Shown here one piece after another: positions 43,796 to 53,216 of a stretch of 64,000 bases of DNA (position 1 is the stretch's first letter; the number at the start of each line of letters is the position of its first letter). A model generated the notes under the pieces. The model ran no database searches. It saw nothing but the letters and a program-made list of their open reading frames with translations, and was not told where the DNA came from. This DNA is from JAWLBY01 sp041687455 (GTDB lineage: Bacteria > Pseudomonadota > Gammaproteobacteria > Xanthomonadales > Xanthomonadaceae): NCBI GenBank assembly GCA_041687455.1, contig JAWLBY010000016.1, positions 33,798 to 97,797 on the forward strand, written 5' to 3'. A program made the translations under genes and the position numbers.

Positions 43796-44269
43796 GGTGC
43801 ATCCGAAGCCGTTGGTGGCACCAGGCGTGTTGTAAGGCGTGCGGAACTGCGATGCGCCGGCGCCAGCATGTAGCGCATGGAGAGCGTCACGCTGGTGGCG
43901 GTCATCATCCTCGTGTTCTCCGCGCGGTTGAGTCTGAGTCCCCCAATGCTATCGCAGACACGCGATGTTCGCCTTCTTGCTCTCCCCGCCAGGGGGTTAG
44001 GCGGCTATCGCATCACTTCAGGGGGCGCGCCGCCGCACACGCCGCTGCTTTTCGGCGAAATGACCCCGGCACAACGCGCTTCCTCGCCCTCGTCTGTCTC
44101 GACCGCCCAGCGATCAGCGCCCGAGCGGACGCATGGCGGGACGCGGGTTGATGCCCAATGCCGACCTGCCTGACCGTCAACCACAGCGAGCTGCAGCCGG
44201 TTGACTAGAAAACGCGCACTAATCCGTTATCGACTTGGGGGCGGATCCGCCGCCCGTGGAGTCTGTCGC
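43796..44269. other. divergent spacer without a recognisable feature
   Basis: 474 bases between the kinase gene (reverse) and the CARDB-like gene (forward). A small forward frame at 43877-44173 has no homology I recognise and poor coding character. TTGACT occurs at 44207-44212 but has no good partner hexamer. Confidence 0.4.
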
Positions 44270-45679
44270 ATGCGTTCATCTCGATCCGCCCTGGCGGCCC
44301 TGGTCGTCGCGGCTGCGTTTGGTTCACTCCCCGAGCTCGCCTTGGCCGAGTCGCAGTGGCGTTCGGGATTCCTCGTGTATACGCCAGTTCAGGACATCTA
44401 CACCGGCTACGTAGAGAATGGGACCGCGTATCTGGTGTCGCAGGCCTATGTCAGCACCCCGCCGCAGCCGAGGGTCGGGCAGGTGTTCTACATTAGCGCG
44501 CTGGCCGCCGGAATCGCGGTCCCAGTCACCGGTCGGTACGTCGGCCCCTATCTGCAATTGCCGGCCGGGGTGAGTGTGGTTGCCGATCCCGCAACGCCGC
44601 TCCGCTGTTACTACCGGCCGATGGACGGATCCGGCAACGCGATCGAGTTCACCCAGCAGGCGCTGCTCGATACCAGCTTCGGTGCAAGCTTGCGCATTGC
44701 CGGGTGTCCGCAGCCATCCGCCGCTCCGCTGCCGGTAACGACTCTGGCGATCGGCGGGCAAGGGGTGCTGATCGAGCGGCGCGATCCGCAGGCGACCTCG
44801 CGTCTGTGGCCGATGGGCGGGCAGGCCATGTTCGAGTTCCTGGTGCCGGTGGTCAGCAACAAGCCCTTGGACGGCGTCTCCGATGGCGCGCGATTGCGCG
44901 TGCCGACCAACTCGATCCAGGGAGATTTCGGCAGCCTCTGGGCGCAGCCGGAGATCCACCTGCTGGTGCACCCGGTCGAGGAAACGGCCAGTGCCGACAT
45001 GACGGTGAGCGCGCTGAGCTCGGTCACCCCGAACAATCCTGCCAACCGGCGGGTACAGGCGAGGTGTTCCAACCTCGGCCCGTCGACGGCGCAAAACGCA
45101 ACCTGCGGGTTCTCGGTTGCTCCGGCCGGAGCGCTCTTCAGTTGCACGCCAGGTAGCCCGCAGGCGACGCTCGCTGCCGGTGCCTTCATCGATTGCTGGG
45201 CGGAGTTTGCCCCATCGGCCGAAGGCGACGTCATCGAGGCAAGCGCAGGGACATCGACGCCGGATCCGAACCTCGGAAACAATGCGATGGCACTGGTTAT
45301 CGATCCGTTGCCGCCACCGGACTCGGCCGACATGGAGGTGACGTCGCTCGAAGCGGTGGCAGCGACGACGCCGGGCACCCAAGGGGTGCGTGCCGTATGC
45401 ACTAACCTGGGGCCATCGGCCGCACTGGATGCACATTGTGGTTTCACGCGCCTCCCCGCCGGGGCGGCCCTGGCATGCGCACCGGTCAGTCCGCAACCGA
45501 GCCTTGCCATGAACGCCGTCATCGAGTGCCGGGCCGATTTCGTGCCATCCGACAATGGCGATGTCATCGAGGCGAGTGCCGGGTCGAGCACACCTGACGC
45601 TCGCGGTGAGAACAACAAGTTAACGATCACCTTCGATGCGTCGTCCGGCGCAAGTATTTTTGCCGATGGATTCGAGTGA
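44270..45679 (+). CDS. secreted protein with two CARDB/DUF11-like domains and FxxGFE tail
   Basis: 469 residues. Signal peptide RSALAALVVAAAFGSLPELALAE. The N-terminal ~250 residues are unrecognised (WRSGFLVYTPVQDIYTGYV). Then come two similar ~95-residue repeats: SADMTVSALSSVTPNNPANRRVQARCSNLGPS...GDVIEASAGTSTPDPNLGNN and SADMEVTSLEAVAATTPGTQGVRAVCTNLGPS...GDVIEASAGSSTPDARGENN, each with three cysteines. They resemble CARDB/DUF11 cell-surface domains. The protein ends SIFADGFE, the clearest example of the shared tail. ATG 44270 is the first methionine before the signal peptide. Confidence 0.8.
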   Translation: MRSSRSALAALVVAAAFGSLPELALAESQWRSGFLVYTPVQDIYTGYVENGTAYLVSQAYVSTPPQPRVGQVFYISALAAGIAVPVTGRYVGPYLQLPAGVSVVADPATPLRCYYRPMDGSGNAIEFTQQALLDTSFGASLRIAGCPQPSAAPLPVTTLAIGGQGVLIERRDPQATSRLWPMGGQAMFEFLVPVVSNKPLDGVSDGARLRVPTNSIQGDFGSLWAQPEIHLLVHPVEETASADMTVSALSSVTPNNPANRRVQARCSNLGPSTAQNATCGFSVAPAGALFSCTPGSPQATLAAGAFIDCWAEFAPSAEGDVIEASAGTSTPDPNLGNNAMALVIDPLPPPDSADMEVTSLEAVAATTPGTQGVRAVCTNLGPSAALDAHCGFTRLPAGAALACAPVSPQPSLAMNAVIECRADFVPSDNGDVIEASAGSSTPDARGENNKLTITFDASSGASIFADGFE

Positions 45680-46096
45680 TCGTGCATCGCAACCCGGCCA
45701 AAGAAATGACTGAATGTATTACCTGCGTCGGCAGCGCGGCTCCGGCGCCGCACGAAGACTGCTCGGAGCGATAAGAAAGCAAGAAGTCGGGGCTTAGAAA
45801 CAGTGGCAAGGGTGGGCTCGCGTTGACGTGCCTGTAATCTCTCCGTCCACCCCTGTATTTCGTGTGCCGAATCGAATGAGCTCGTGGCGTCTGGCCGACG
45901 TGGAGTCATGAGACCGGCGCCATGACACGTCCAGCGGAGAATTCATCTGGAGATGAACCGAGCATCGAGCTGCGTGGAATTGTCGTAGGCAAGCACGAGC
46001 GGCAGTATCGCAACGACACACCGGAACTACGCGATCTTGATTCCGGGACGCCAGGGAAGAGCATGGCTTTGCCAGGTTTTAATGAGGGAGGCAAGA
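45680..46096. other. spacer without a recognisable feature
   Basis: 417 bases between the CARDB-like gene and the small ORF at 46097. The open frame 45922-46314 overlaps that ORF in another phase and has no recognisable similarity. No hairpin terminator with a U-tract is visible. Confidence 0.4.
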
Positions 46097-46399
46097 ATGA
46101 ATACTTCGGAACAGGAGCTGGCGCGAGCGCTGCTTTTCAAGGCCAAGGACGGGCAGCTCGCGCAGCACCTTGCGGAGCAGATTCGTCTGGGCGGCGCAGA
46201 CGGCACGCAGGTGGTTGCGGTGCTGCTCGCGACTCTAATGGCGAAGGGCGCGATTCCTGCACTCGAAATCGCGCGCATCATTCTTCGGGCCCCCCAATTA
46301 ATGCCCGAGGCTGACGTTGCGATACCGGAGGAGGGCAGCCGATCGCAAGAGCCGGTTGCTGACACCTTCGAAGGAGGCGGCCCCACAACCCAGTGCTGA
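46097..46399 (+). CDS. hypothetical 100-residue protein
   Basis: MNTSEQELARALLFKAKDGQLAQHLAEQI..., helical for about 70 residues (VVAVLLATLMAKGAIPALEIARIILRAPQL), then a polar tail. GGGAGG lies about six bases upstream of the ATG, which supports translation. No signal peptide and no family recognised. It precedes the large propeller/di-haem gene by about 300 bases; the spacer 46400-46695 shows nothing else. Confidence 0.5.
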   Translation: MNTSEQELARALLFKAKDGQLAQHLAEQIRLGGADGTQVVAVLLATLMAKGAIPALEIARIILRAPQLMPEADVAIPEEGSRSQEPVADTFEGGGPTTQC

Positions 46400-46695
46400 A
46401 GCCGGACTCCGGTCAAAGGCATCGCCGCAAGGTTGGCTCAATCCGTGGAGTCCGCCGCCACACGGCGTTCAATGCTGCAGCGAATGCGTCACGGGGCCAG
46501 GCTGGCAGTTGAGCCTGCAATGCCCGTCGGGGCGGTGCGCAATGTGCAACGTAGCGCACACTTTCGCAAGTCAGTCGACGCGAGGTCATCCGCCGATGAC
46601 CAGATCGTCTCCCATGTCTCGTCATACGCACCGCCATCCCGAGTTCGACGCAACTCGCGGCGCACTGCTTGTCACGTGACACTGGAGGGGGGAGC

Positions 46696-49600
46696 ATGAA
46701 AGCGATCGAGCGGAGCATCCGCGGGTGCTGCGCATTGCCCATTGCCTGTGCTGTATCCATGGGCCTGGTCGGTGCTGCGCATGCGCAAAATTTGCCCGAA
46801 GTGACCGATGCGGCCGGCACCAGGCTCGCTGAATGGCCGGCGGGCGGCCGGATTGCCACGTACCACCGGGGAATGTTGTACCTGGGCGGCACGAATGGTG
46901 AGGCCAACAAGACCTGGGTCTACGATATTTCGACGAATCCGCGCTTGCCGTCGCTGCTGTGCCAGAGCCCGACTTTCGGCAACAGTCATGTCTGGTACAA
47001 AATTGGTGACCTGTTCTTCCGCCAGGACCTGACGAACTGGAGTTCGCCGCCCGCGTTCTGGGATCTCGAAGCAATGTGTCTGCCTGATGCAGACGGTGAT
47101 GGTATTGCCGAGGGGCCGGCCCGGTGGCCTTCACCGGACCCGAACCAACCGAATGATCCGAACCGCATACACGACTTCCCGATCGACTCCCAGATCGCGG
47201 CCGACGACTGGCTGCCGACCTATCCGTATGCGATCAGCTACGGTGTGCTCGATGCCCGGGTCGGCTGGTGGCCCTCGCTCGCAGAACGCAATCTGGTGCA
47301 GGAGTCCGGTGTTGCCGTCAGCAACCGGTTCCGGATCGGCAATCTGCTGTTCCTGACGCCCGGCGACGGCGGCAGCGGTGTCGCGGTCTACGATATCGGT
47401 GATCCAGCAAGCCCGCGCCTGCTGGACGTGCTCAGCGGGAACTATCTTCAGTACACGACGGCCTGGCACGTATGGAAGCACTACCTGGTCATGATGATCG
47501 GCAGCGACATCAACGGACCCGCCGCGCCAGACTCGCGCGTAAACGCGCTGGTCATTGATTTTTCGGACGTTGAGAATCCGGATGTCGGTCTCCAGCTAGT
47601 CCGTGAGATACCGAGGTCACAGCTTCCGGGGCGTTATGTCCACTTCCAGGACAATTACGCATTTGCAGGGCATGTCAATCCGAATGGGCCAGGCGGTTAC
47701 GGCGTCAAGTACAACATGGCCGTCGGTGTGGAAGGTGACAACGTCGACCCTGTCGAATTGACGTTCAGTCCAGACAACACCGGAACCGATTTTCAATGGA
47801 TTCCGCTCGGTAATCTCTTGCTCGTGTCCGGCTCGGAGACGAACGGCGGCTATTCGGTCCTGTACACCCATCAGGATGGGCCGGACGTGACACCACCCAG
47901 TGTGGCGTACCACCATCCGGCAAACGGAGCCATCAATTTACCGGTGACATCCGCGGTGGGGCTGGTCATTCACGAGCAGCTCGATCCGACCACCGTGAAC
48001 GAGAGTACCATCCAACTGCGACCGGTCGGCGCGGACCCGGTCCCGGCGATCGTGATGCACACCAGCTACGACGTCGTCAGTGTCGTGCCGGTGTCGCCAC
48101 TCGGAGACAACACGACGTACGAGCTTCGTATTGTCGCTGGTGGGATTCGCGACGTGGCCGGCAACGGCATTGTCGGATCGAGTTTCTTCTTCTCCACTGG
48201 CTCTCAGTTGGCGCTGAGTCCGACGATTACGGCTTCCAGCTCCTCTCCGGCTTCACCTGTCACGGCAGGTGATTCGGTGACGCTCTCGGTTACTGCCACC
48301 AATGCCACCGCGTATCGATTCGACCCGGGTGATGGCGGTGGGGTGAGCGCCTGGGCTACCAGCAGCGCGCACACTCACGTGTACAGCAGTCCCGGGAACT
48401 ATACCTGGCAGGTTCAGGCGCGCAGCGCAAGCGGACAGATCGCGACCGCAACAAGCCGGATTGTCGTCGAGCCCGCGGCTGCTCCGGGTAATCACGAGGC
48501 GTCCGCATCCATCATTGTCGATGCGGCTGCAAGGCGCGTCTGGGCCGTCAACCCTGACCAGGGAACCGTGGCCGTGTTCGACGCTGACGCTACCTTGTCG
48601 TTTCGGCTCGGGGAGTACGCTGCCTGCGACCAGCCGCGAGGTATCGCACGCGGCACGGCAGGGACGGTGTGGGTTGCGTGCGCCGGGAGCGATCGAGTTG
48701 TTGAAATTGGGGCAGGTGGTGCGATCGTCAAGACGGTGTCGACTGGCCGCGGCTCTGCGCCAAGTGCAATCGTCACAACCGCCGATGCCTCCACGGCATT
48801 CGTTGCGCTGGCTGGGAGTGGCGAGCTGCTGCGAGTTTCCACTGCAGCGGGGACCATCAGCTCCAGGATCGCTATAGGGTTTGACGCTGAGGCGCTGGCG
48901 CTTTCTGGTGGTCACGTGTATGTCGCACGTCTGCACTCTGGCGACGAAGCTGGAGCGATCCTGAAAATCGATGCATCGAACTTCGGAATCCAACAGGAAA
49001 TTGCACTTCCGATTGATCGGGCCAGCGTCGACTCCGGAACGGCGGGCCGCGGACTTCCGAACTACCTGACCGCACTTGCGGTGTCTCCGGATAACCAGCG
49101 CATCTGGTATGCCGCCAAGAAAGACAACATCGAGCGGGGACTCCTTCGAGACGGTCGCGAGCTAAATTTCGAAACCACCGTGCGAGCAATGGTTGGGGTC
49201 ATTTCTCCGTCGAGCGCAAGTGAGAACATCCCGGCACGCATCGATATGGACAACAGTGCCCTGACATTGGCAATGGCGCTGTCGCCGGGTGGGTCGCACC
49301 TGTTCATTGCCCAGTCCGGCAACGACCGGATAGTCGTCCTGGATCCATGGACTGGCCTCGAGATAGGCCGTTCCGACGTCGGGTCGATGCCTCGCGGTAT
49401 TGCCATCGATCCGGTAACGAACCGGGTGTGGGTGCGGAATGAGCTTGATCGTGCGGTCACCGTGTTCGATGGCTCGCCCATGATTGACGGTGGCGGTTCC
49501 GAACTTGTTCCGCTGGCGTCCGTCGCAAGCGTTGTCGGCCCTGATGCGCTGCCGGCACCGGTGCTGGCTGGCAAGCGGCTGTTCAATACCGCCGATAGCC

Positions 49601-50634
49601 GGCTCAGCGCTGACGGATACATTGCGTGCGCATCGTGCCACCTTGATGGGGGTGCAGATGGGCGCGTCTGGGACTTCTTCCAACGCGGTGAAGGTCTGCG
49701 TCGTACGACGCGTCTGATCGGTCGATCCGGCGCGGCTCACGGTCCGATCCACTGGAGCGGAAACTTCGACGAAGTGCAGGACTTCGAACACGACATACGC
49801 GACGAGTTTTCCGGCACCGGTTTGATGGAAAGTTCGCGCTTCTACGAAGGAACTCGTTCGCATCCGCTTGGCGACACGAAGGCAGGCATCTCTGCTCATC
49901 TGGACAATCTTGCCGCGTATCTGGGGAGCCTGAACGCATTCGGCCGCAGTCCGTTTTTCCGGAACGAAGATGGCAGCTTGACCGCGCCTGCGCAGGCCGG
50001 TCGCGAGCTGTTCCGTCAGCGGGGGTGTTCCGGCTGTCACGGTGGCGACGGTTTCACGGACAGCCCCATGCGGCGCTGGCATGACATCGGAACGATGAGT
50101 GCGGCCAGCGGTCGGCGCTTGGGCGACGTGTTGCCGGGGATTGATACGCCGACGCTGAAGGGATTGTGGCGCGAGCAGCGGTACCTGCATGACGGCAGCG
50201 CCGCCACGCTGGAGGACATGTTTGACCACGCTAGTGCGAATCGACACGGTCTGAGTGGCCTGTCGGCCGCCCAGCGCAGCGATCTAATCGCCTACTTGAT
50301 GAGTATCGATGACGACGAGGCAGCCGCCACCGCCCCATTCGCATTGTCGCTGGCAACTCCGTCATCGGTAAGCGGCGGCCAGACCATCACGTTGGGACTC
50401 TCCACCGATTTGGTATCGATCACCCAGGTCGACTATCTCGTCGACGGCGCTGTCGTTGCGTCTGTCGGTTCGGCGCCATGGCGGGCGGAATGGACCGTGC
50501 CACTGGTCGGAACAGCACAAGTCCAGGCTCGAGTATCACACTCCGGCGGAGCCGTCACCACAACGTGGCCGAAGACGCTCGCGGCTCGTGGCGGGAGGAT
50601 CTTTCGCGGTGGCTTCGAGCCGGCGCCAAACTGA
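46696..50634 (+). CDS. giant exported propeller-PKD-di-haem cytochrome fusion with FxxGFE tail
   Basis: 1312 residues. Signal peptide (CCALPIACAVSMGLVGAAHAQ). Order: an N-terminal propeller-like region (WVYDISTNPRLPSLL, VAVYDIGDPASPRLLDVL), a Big_5-like Ig domain (DVTPPSVAYHHPANGAINLPV), a PKD-like domain (YRFDPGDGGGVSAWATSSAHTHVYSSPGNYTWQV), YVTN-type propeller blades (RRVWAVNPDQGTVAVFD, HLFIAQSGNDRIVVLD, VWVRNELDRAVTVFD), then a CcpA/MauG-like di-haem part with CASCH and CSGCH and TPTLKGLWREQRYLHDGSAATLEDMF. A last Ig-like domain ends in GGRIFRGGFEPAPN. ATG 46696 has GGAGGGGGGAG directly upstream. Likely extracytoplasmic redox enzyme; substrate unknown. Confidence 0.85.
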   Translation: MKAIERSIRGCCALPIACAVSMGLVGAAHAQNLPEVTDAAGTRLAEWPAGGRIATYHRGMLYLGGTNGEANKTWVYDISTNPRLPSLLCQSPTFGNSHVWYKIGDLFFRQDLTNWSSPPAFWDLEAMCLPDADGDGIAEGPARWPSPDPNQPNDPNRIHDFPIDSQIAADDWLPTYPYAISYGVLDARVGWWPSLAERNLVQESGVAVSNRFRIGNLLFLTPGDGGSGVAVYDIGDPASPRLLDVLSGNYLQYTTAWHVWKHYLVMMIGSDINGPAAPDSRVNALVIDFSDVENPDVGLQLVREIPRSQLPGRYVHFQDNYAFAGHVNPNGPGGYGVKYNMAVGVEGDNVDPVELTFSPDNTGTDFQWIPLGNLLLVSGSETNGGYSVLYTHQDGPDVTPPSVAYHHPANGAINLPVTSAVGLVIHEQLDPTTVNESTIQLRPVGADPVPAIVMHTSYDVVSVVPVSPLGDNTTYELRIVAGGIRDVAGNGIVGSSFFFSTGSQLALSPTITASSSSPASPVTAGDSVTLSVTATNATAYRFDPGDGGGVSAWATSSAHTHVYSSPGNYTWQVQARSASGQIATATSRIVVEPAAAPGNHEASASIIVDAAARRVWAVNPDQGTVAVFDADATLSFRLGEYAACDQPRGIARGTAGTVWVACAGSDRVVEIGAGGAIVKTVSTGRGSAPSAIVTTADASTAFVALAGSGELLRVSTAAGTISSRIAIGFDAEALALSGGHVYVARLHSGDEAGAILKIDASNFGIQQEIALPIDRASVDSGTAGRGLPNYLTALAVSPDNQRIWYAAKKDNIERGLLRDGRELNFETTVRAMVGVISPSSASENIPARIDMDNSALTLAMALSPGGSHLFIAQSGNDRIVVLDPWTGLEIGRSDVGSMPRGIAIDPVTNRVWVRNELDRAVTVFDGSPMIDGGGSELVPLASVASVVGPDALPAPVLAGKRLFNTADSRLSADGYIACASCHLDGGADGRVWDFFQRGEGLRRTTRLIGRSGAAHGPIHWSGNFDEVQDFEHDIRDEFSGTGLMESSRFYEGTRSHPLGDTKAGISAHLDNLAAYLGSLNAFGRSPFFRNEDGSLTAPAQAGRELFRQRGCSGCHGGDGFTDSPMRRWHDIGTMSAASGRRLGDVLPGIDTPTLKGLWREQRYLHDGSAATLEDMFDHASANRHGLSGLSAAQRSDLIAYLMSIDDDEAAATAPFALSLATPSSVSGGQTITLGLSTDLVSITQVDYLVDGAVVASVGSAPWRAEWTVPLVGTAQVQARVSHSGGAVTTTWPKTLAARGGRIFRGGFEPAPN

Positions 50635-51012
50635 GTTGTTCTGCCATGTTTCCCCGTGAAGAACCGGGGCAATCAGAGCCATGTCAAAGAAGAGCGGGGT
50701 TCGATCATCGACGAGCCGGTTCGCGGTTGATGTTCCGTGACCCGGTGGCGATGCTCGAACGTGGGGAGGGGCCAGGGAAGGCCCTGTTCCCGTTCTCGCA
50801 GGATGCTTGCTGCCACACTGGTGGTCTCGAGCCAGACACTGCACCGCACTGCGGGCGGCGGCTTCAAGAGCACAAGGCTTCTTCTTCGCGGAAAGAGGCG
50901 ACATGCAGCAGATCGGAAGCACCGGGACGCGCTCGCATGACCAGATTGGCGCTCGATTTCCGTTATCGGAGGTAGGGGCTGTTCCCCTGTATTCGGGGAT
51001 GGGGACGAATTC
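50635..51012. other. spacer without a recognisable feature
   Basis: 378 bases before the EAL gene. I looked for a c-di-GMP riboswitch because of the downstream genes and saw none of its conserved segments. Small frames here have no recognisable similarity. Confidence 0.4.
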
Positions 51013-51789
51013 GTGCAACAGATGAATCATTGCAGCGGCGCGCGTGGCGCCGCCGCAGAGGCTGCGACCGCGGCGCTTCTTGAAGGTGTGTTCGATCTTG
51101 CGCTGCAACCGATTCGGCCCGTGGATGGCCGATCACGGCGACTGCAGTGGGGCGAGGTGCTGGTTCGGCCCGTGGGCTGCTCGGCTGTCGATCTCATCAC
51201 GTATGCGGAGGCGAGCGGGCGCGCCGCACAGGTCGATATCTGTATTTGGGCGAAGGCGCTGGGCCACGCACACGGGCTGCAACGGCTGTCATTGAACGTT
51301 TCAGGGCAGACCCTGAGTCAGAGGGACGCTCGATGGCAGCTCATGAAGATGGTTGACGCCGCGCCTTTGATGGCGGGGCAGGTCGTTCTCGAGATTACCG
51401 AGACCTGCCTTGTGTCCGACGTTCCCTCCATTCTGCCGTTCTTGCGCGCGATGCGTTCCGTAGGGGTCTCAGTTGCTCTAGACGATGTCAGCAGCACATC
51501 ACTGATGATTCCCATTGAGTATGTCGACTACATAAAGTTGGATCGACGAATTGTCGCTGCAGGGGACGATTCCAGGCTGAAGGAGCTGTGCAAAATCGCG
51601 GCCGCGTCGGGCTCTCAGGTGATCGCTGAGGGGGTCGAGACCTCGCTGGACTTGCGCAGATGCGCGTCGAATGGGGTGCAATGGTTTCAGGGCTACTACG
51701 ACCGTGGCGAAGGCGCGCCGCTCGGAGACCCTTGTCGTGTTTCGAGCAAGGTTTCCCGGGCGGTGAGCGACACGGTACTTTTCGAGTAA
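51013..51789 (+). CDS. EAL domain protein (c-di-GMP phosphodiesterase-like)
   Basis: 258 residues, a single EAL domain. Motifs in order: LQWGEVLVRP (ExLxR, here EVLVR), LSLNVSGQTL (Asn), VVLEITETCL (Glu), VALDDVSSTS (the Asp pair of DDFGTG), DYIKLDRRIV (Lys), VIAEGVETSLDL (Glu) and WFQGYYDRG (QGY). All metal ligands appear present, but the loop-6 sequence DDFGTG is degenerate (DDVSSTS), so catalysis is uncertain. GTG 51013 has GGGGA seven bases upstream; ATG 51022 is an alternative. First gene of a co-directional block that continues to 63705. Confidence 0.85.
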   Translation: MQQMNHCSGARGAAAEAATAALLEGVFDLALQPIRPVDGRSRRLQWGEVLVRPVGCSAVDLITYAEASGRAAQVDICIWAKALGHAHGLQRLSLNVSGQTLSQRDARWQLMKMVDAAPLMAGQVVLEITETCLVSDVPSILPFLRAMRSVGVSVALDDVSSTSLMIPIEYVDYIKLDRRIVAAGDDSRLKELCKIAAASGSQVIAEGVETSLDLRRCASNGVQWFQGYYDRGEGAPLGDPCRVSSKVSRAVSDTVLFE

Positions 51790-51799
51790 CAAGTAATTG

Positions 51800-52729
51800 A
51801 TGAACAAGATAGGTGTTACAACGCGCTTCAACGGAATGTATTGCACCAGCCACATCTCGATCGAGACGCAGCCGGGTCGAATATTCGAGAATGGACGTGA
51901 TGCTGCGTTTGTGTTGGTTCTTGGAGGGTCGGTTTCAGTCGAAGCGCCTGATCATCGAATTGTGCTGACGGAAGGGTGGGCATTCGGTCGCGATGGCGTA
52001 GATGTGACGGCCCGCTATGTAGCAAGTGCCGGTGCAAGAGTTCTATACGTTTCTCCATCAACGCGCTGGGCTCCCGCCAATGGTGACCCGTTCAGGCGTC
52101 CAATGCAGATGGCGCATGCACCGGAGAGCGAGGTTTCGTCGGCGCTGAGGGAGCTCTACAGGCTCCATTCGATTCGTGGGCTGAGCGTGACCCCGGCGAG
52201 TCTTGACAGCAATGTCGAGGCGGTCTTGACTGCCCAGCGGAGTTACATGGCCTTCGTTGCGCGGTGTCGCGGCCGGTCAGCGAACGAGCGCATCGGCAGA
52301 TTCCTTAGATTGGCGCGGGGCAGGGCAGTGCTCGTTTCCGATGTGTCGGGTAGCTGCGTAGGGGCTGCCTCGGCGGCTGCGCGGATGTCGCAGGCGCATT
52401 TCACGCGCGAATTTCGCGCCGTGTTTGGCGAGCCGCCAGAACATCTCCGGAGAAGGCTGAGTATGGAGAGGGCCAGGGAGCTGCTGCTGAGTACGCGCAT
52501 GCCGGTGAGCGAGCTGATGGCGCATGTTGGACACACCAACCTTTCCTGCTTTTCGCGCTCCTTCAGCCGGTTCTTCGGGATGAGCCCGCTTGCGCTGAGA
52601 AAGAGGGGCTATTCATTGCACGCCGGCCGAATCATCTGCGACGAGCCTGGTCTCCAGTCTGGCAACAGAGGTTCCGATATTTCGGTGCGCCGCCCTGGTG
52701 GCGTGCAGGGCATGGCATCCGTCGACTGA
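51800..52729 (+). CDS. AraC/XylS family transcriptional regulator
   Basis: 309 residues. The N-terminal cupin-like sensory part (DAAFVLVLGGSVSVEAPDHRIVL) is weakly conserved. The C-terminal double helix-turn-helix runs from ~residue 180: LVSDVSGSCVGAASAAARMSQAHFTREFRAVFGEPPEHLRRRLSMERARELLLSTRMPVSELMAHVGHTNLSCFSRSFSRFFGMSPLALRKR. It starts at ATG 51800, ten bases after the EAL gene stop. Probably regulates the adjoining EAL or pilin genes; this is inferred from position. Confidence 0.9.
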   Translation: MNKIGVTTRFNGMYCTSHISIETQPGRIFENGRDAAFVLVLGGSVSVEAPDHRIVLTEGWAFGRDGVDVTARYVASAGARVLYVSPSTRWAPANGDPFRRPMQMAHAPESEVSSALRELYRLHSIRGLSVTPASLDSNVEAVLTAQRSYMAFVARCRGRSANERIGRFLRLARGRAVLVSDVSGSCVGAASAAARMSQAHFTREFRAVFGEPPEHLRRRLSMERARELLLSTRMPVSELMAHVGHTNLSCFSRSFSRFFGMSPLALRKRGYSLHAGRIICDEPGLQSGNRGSDISVRRPGGVQGMASVD

Positions 52730-52742
52730 CTGGAGCGATGGC

Positions 52743-52988
52743 GTGCCAAGCGATCTTCAGGCGGAAGAAAGCGAGCTTCAACTCACGCTTCGAGGCGACA
52801 GGATCTGCCGGCTTGTCGAGGAACTTGCTGCGGATCACCGCGTTGCTCCTTCGGAGTTGGTCGCCCGTGCATTGAGTCTGATGTCGAAGTATCCCGAGAC
52901 CAGTCCGACGCCATCATTCATCGAGATCCTGACCGACGAAGAGCGGGACGAGATCAGGGAAATGTTCAGCAACGTATCTCGTTCGTAG
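52743..52988 (+). CDS. hypothetical small protein, possible ribbon-helix-helix type
   Basis: 81 residues from GTG 52743 (GGAG about seven bases upstream): VPSDLQAEESELQLTLRGDR, then ICRLVEELAADHRVAPSELVARALSLMSKY. The pattern strand-helix-turn-helix (LQLTLRGD ... VAPSELVARAL) resembles a CopG/Arc-like DNA-binding fold, but the resemblance is weak. It follows the AraC gene by 13 bases and precedes the pilin genes. Confidence 0.45.
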   Translation: MPSDLQAEESELQLTLRGDRICRLVEELAADHRVAPSELVARALSLMSKYPETSPTPSFIEILTDEERDEIREMFSNVSRS

Positions 52989-53216
52989 GACATGCAACGC
53001 AAGCCGAAGTCCATGGTGAATGTCTTGGCGAGAGCAACGCGCGATGGTGGGGCCAGCTCGTCGTAGCGGTTTCGCTGATCGCGTGCGCAGCGCGGACTTT
53101 GCATGATCTGCCATCTCTGCGTGTCGATTGCACATTGCGCGACAAGTTGCACAGAACGCGCAGCACCGATGATGAAGTCTGTAGCAACTGCAAGGCATGC
53201 TGGAACGGGGGCAAGA

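Noticed and set aside
43877..44173. 98-residue forward frame in the kinase/CARDB spacer
   Set aside because: No Shine-Dalgarno, no recognisable domain, poor codon pattern.
50635..51012. c-di-GMP riboswitch upstream of the EAL gene
   Set aside because: None of the conserved GEMM segments is visible.
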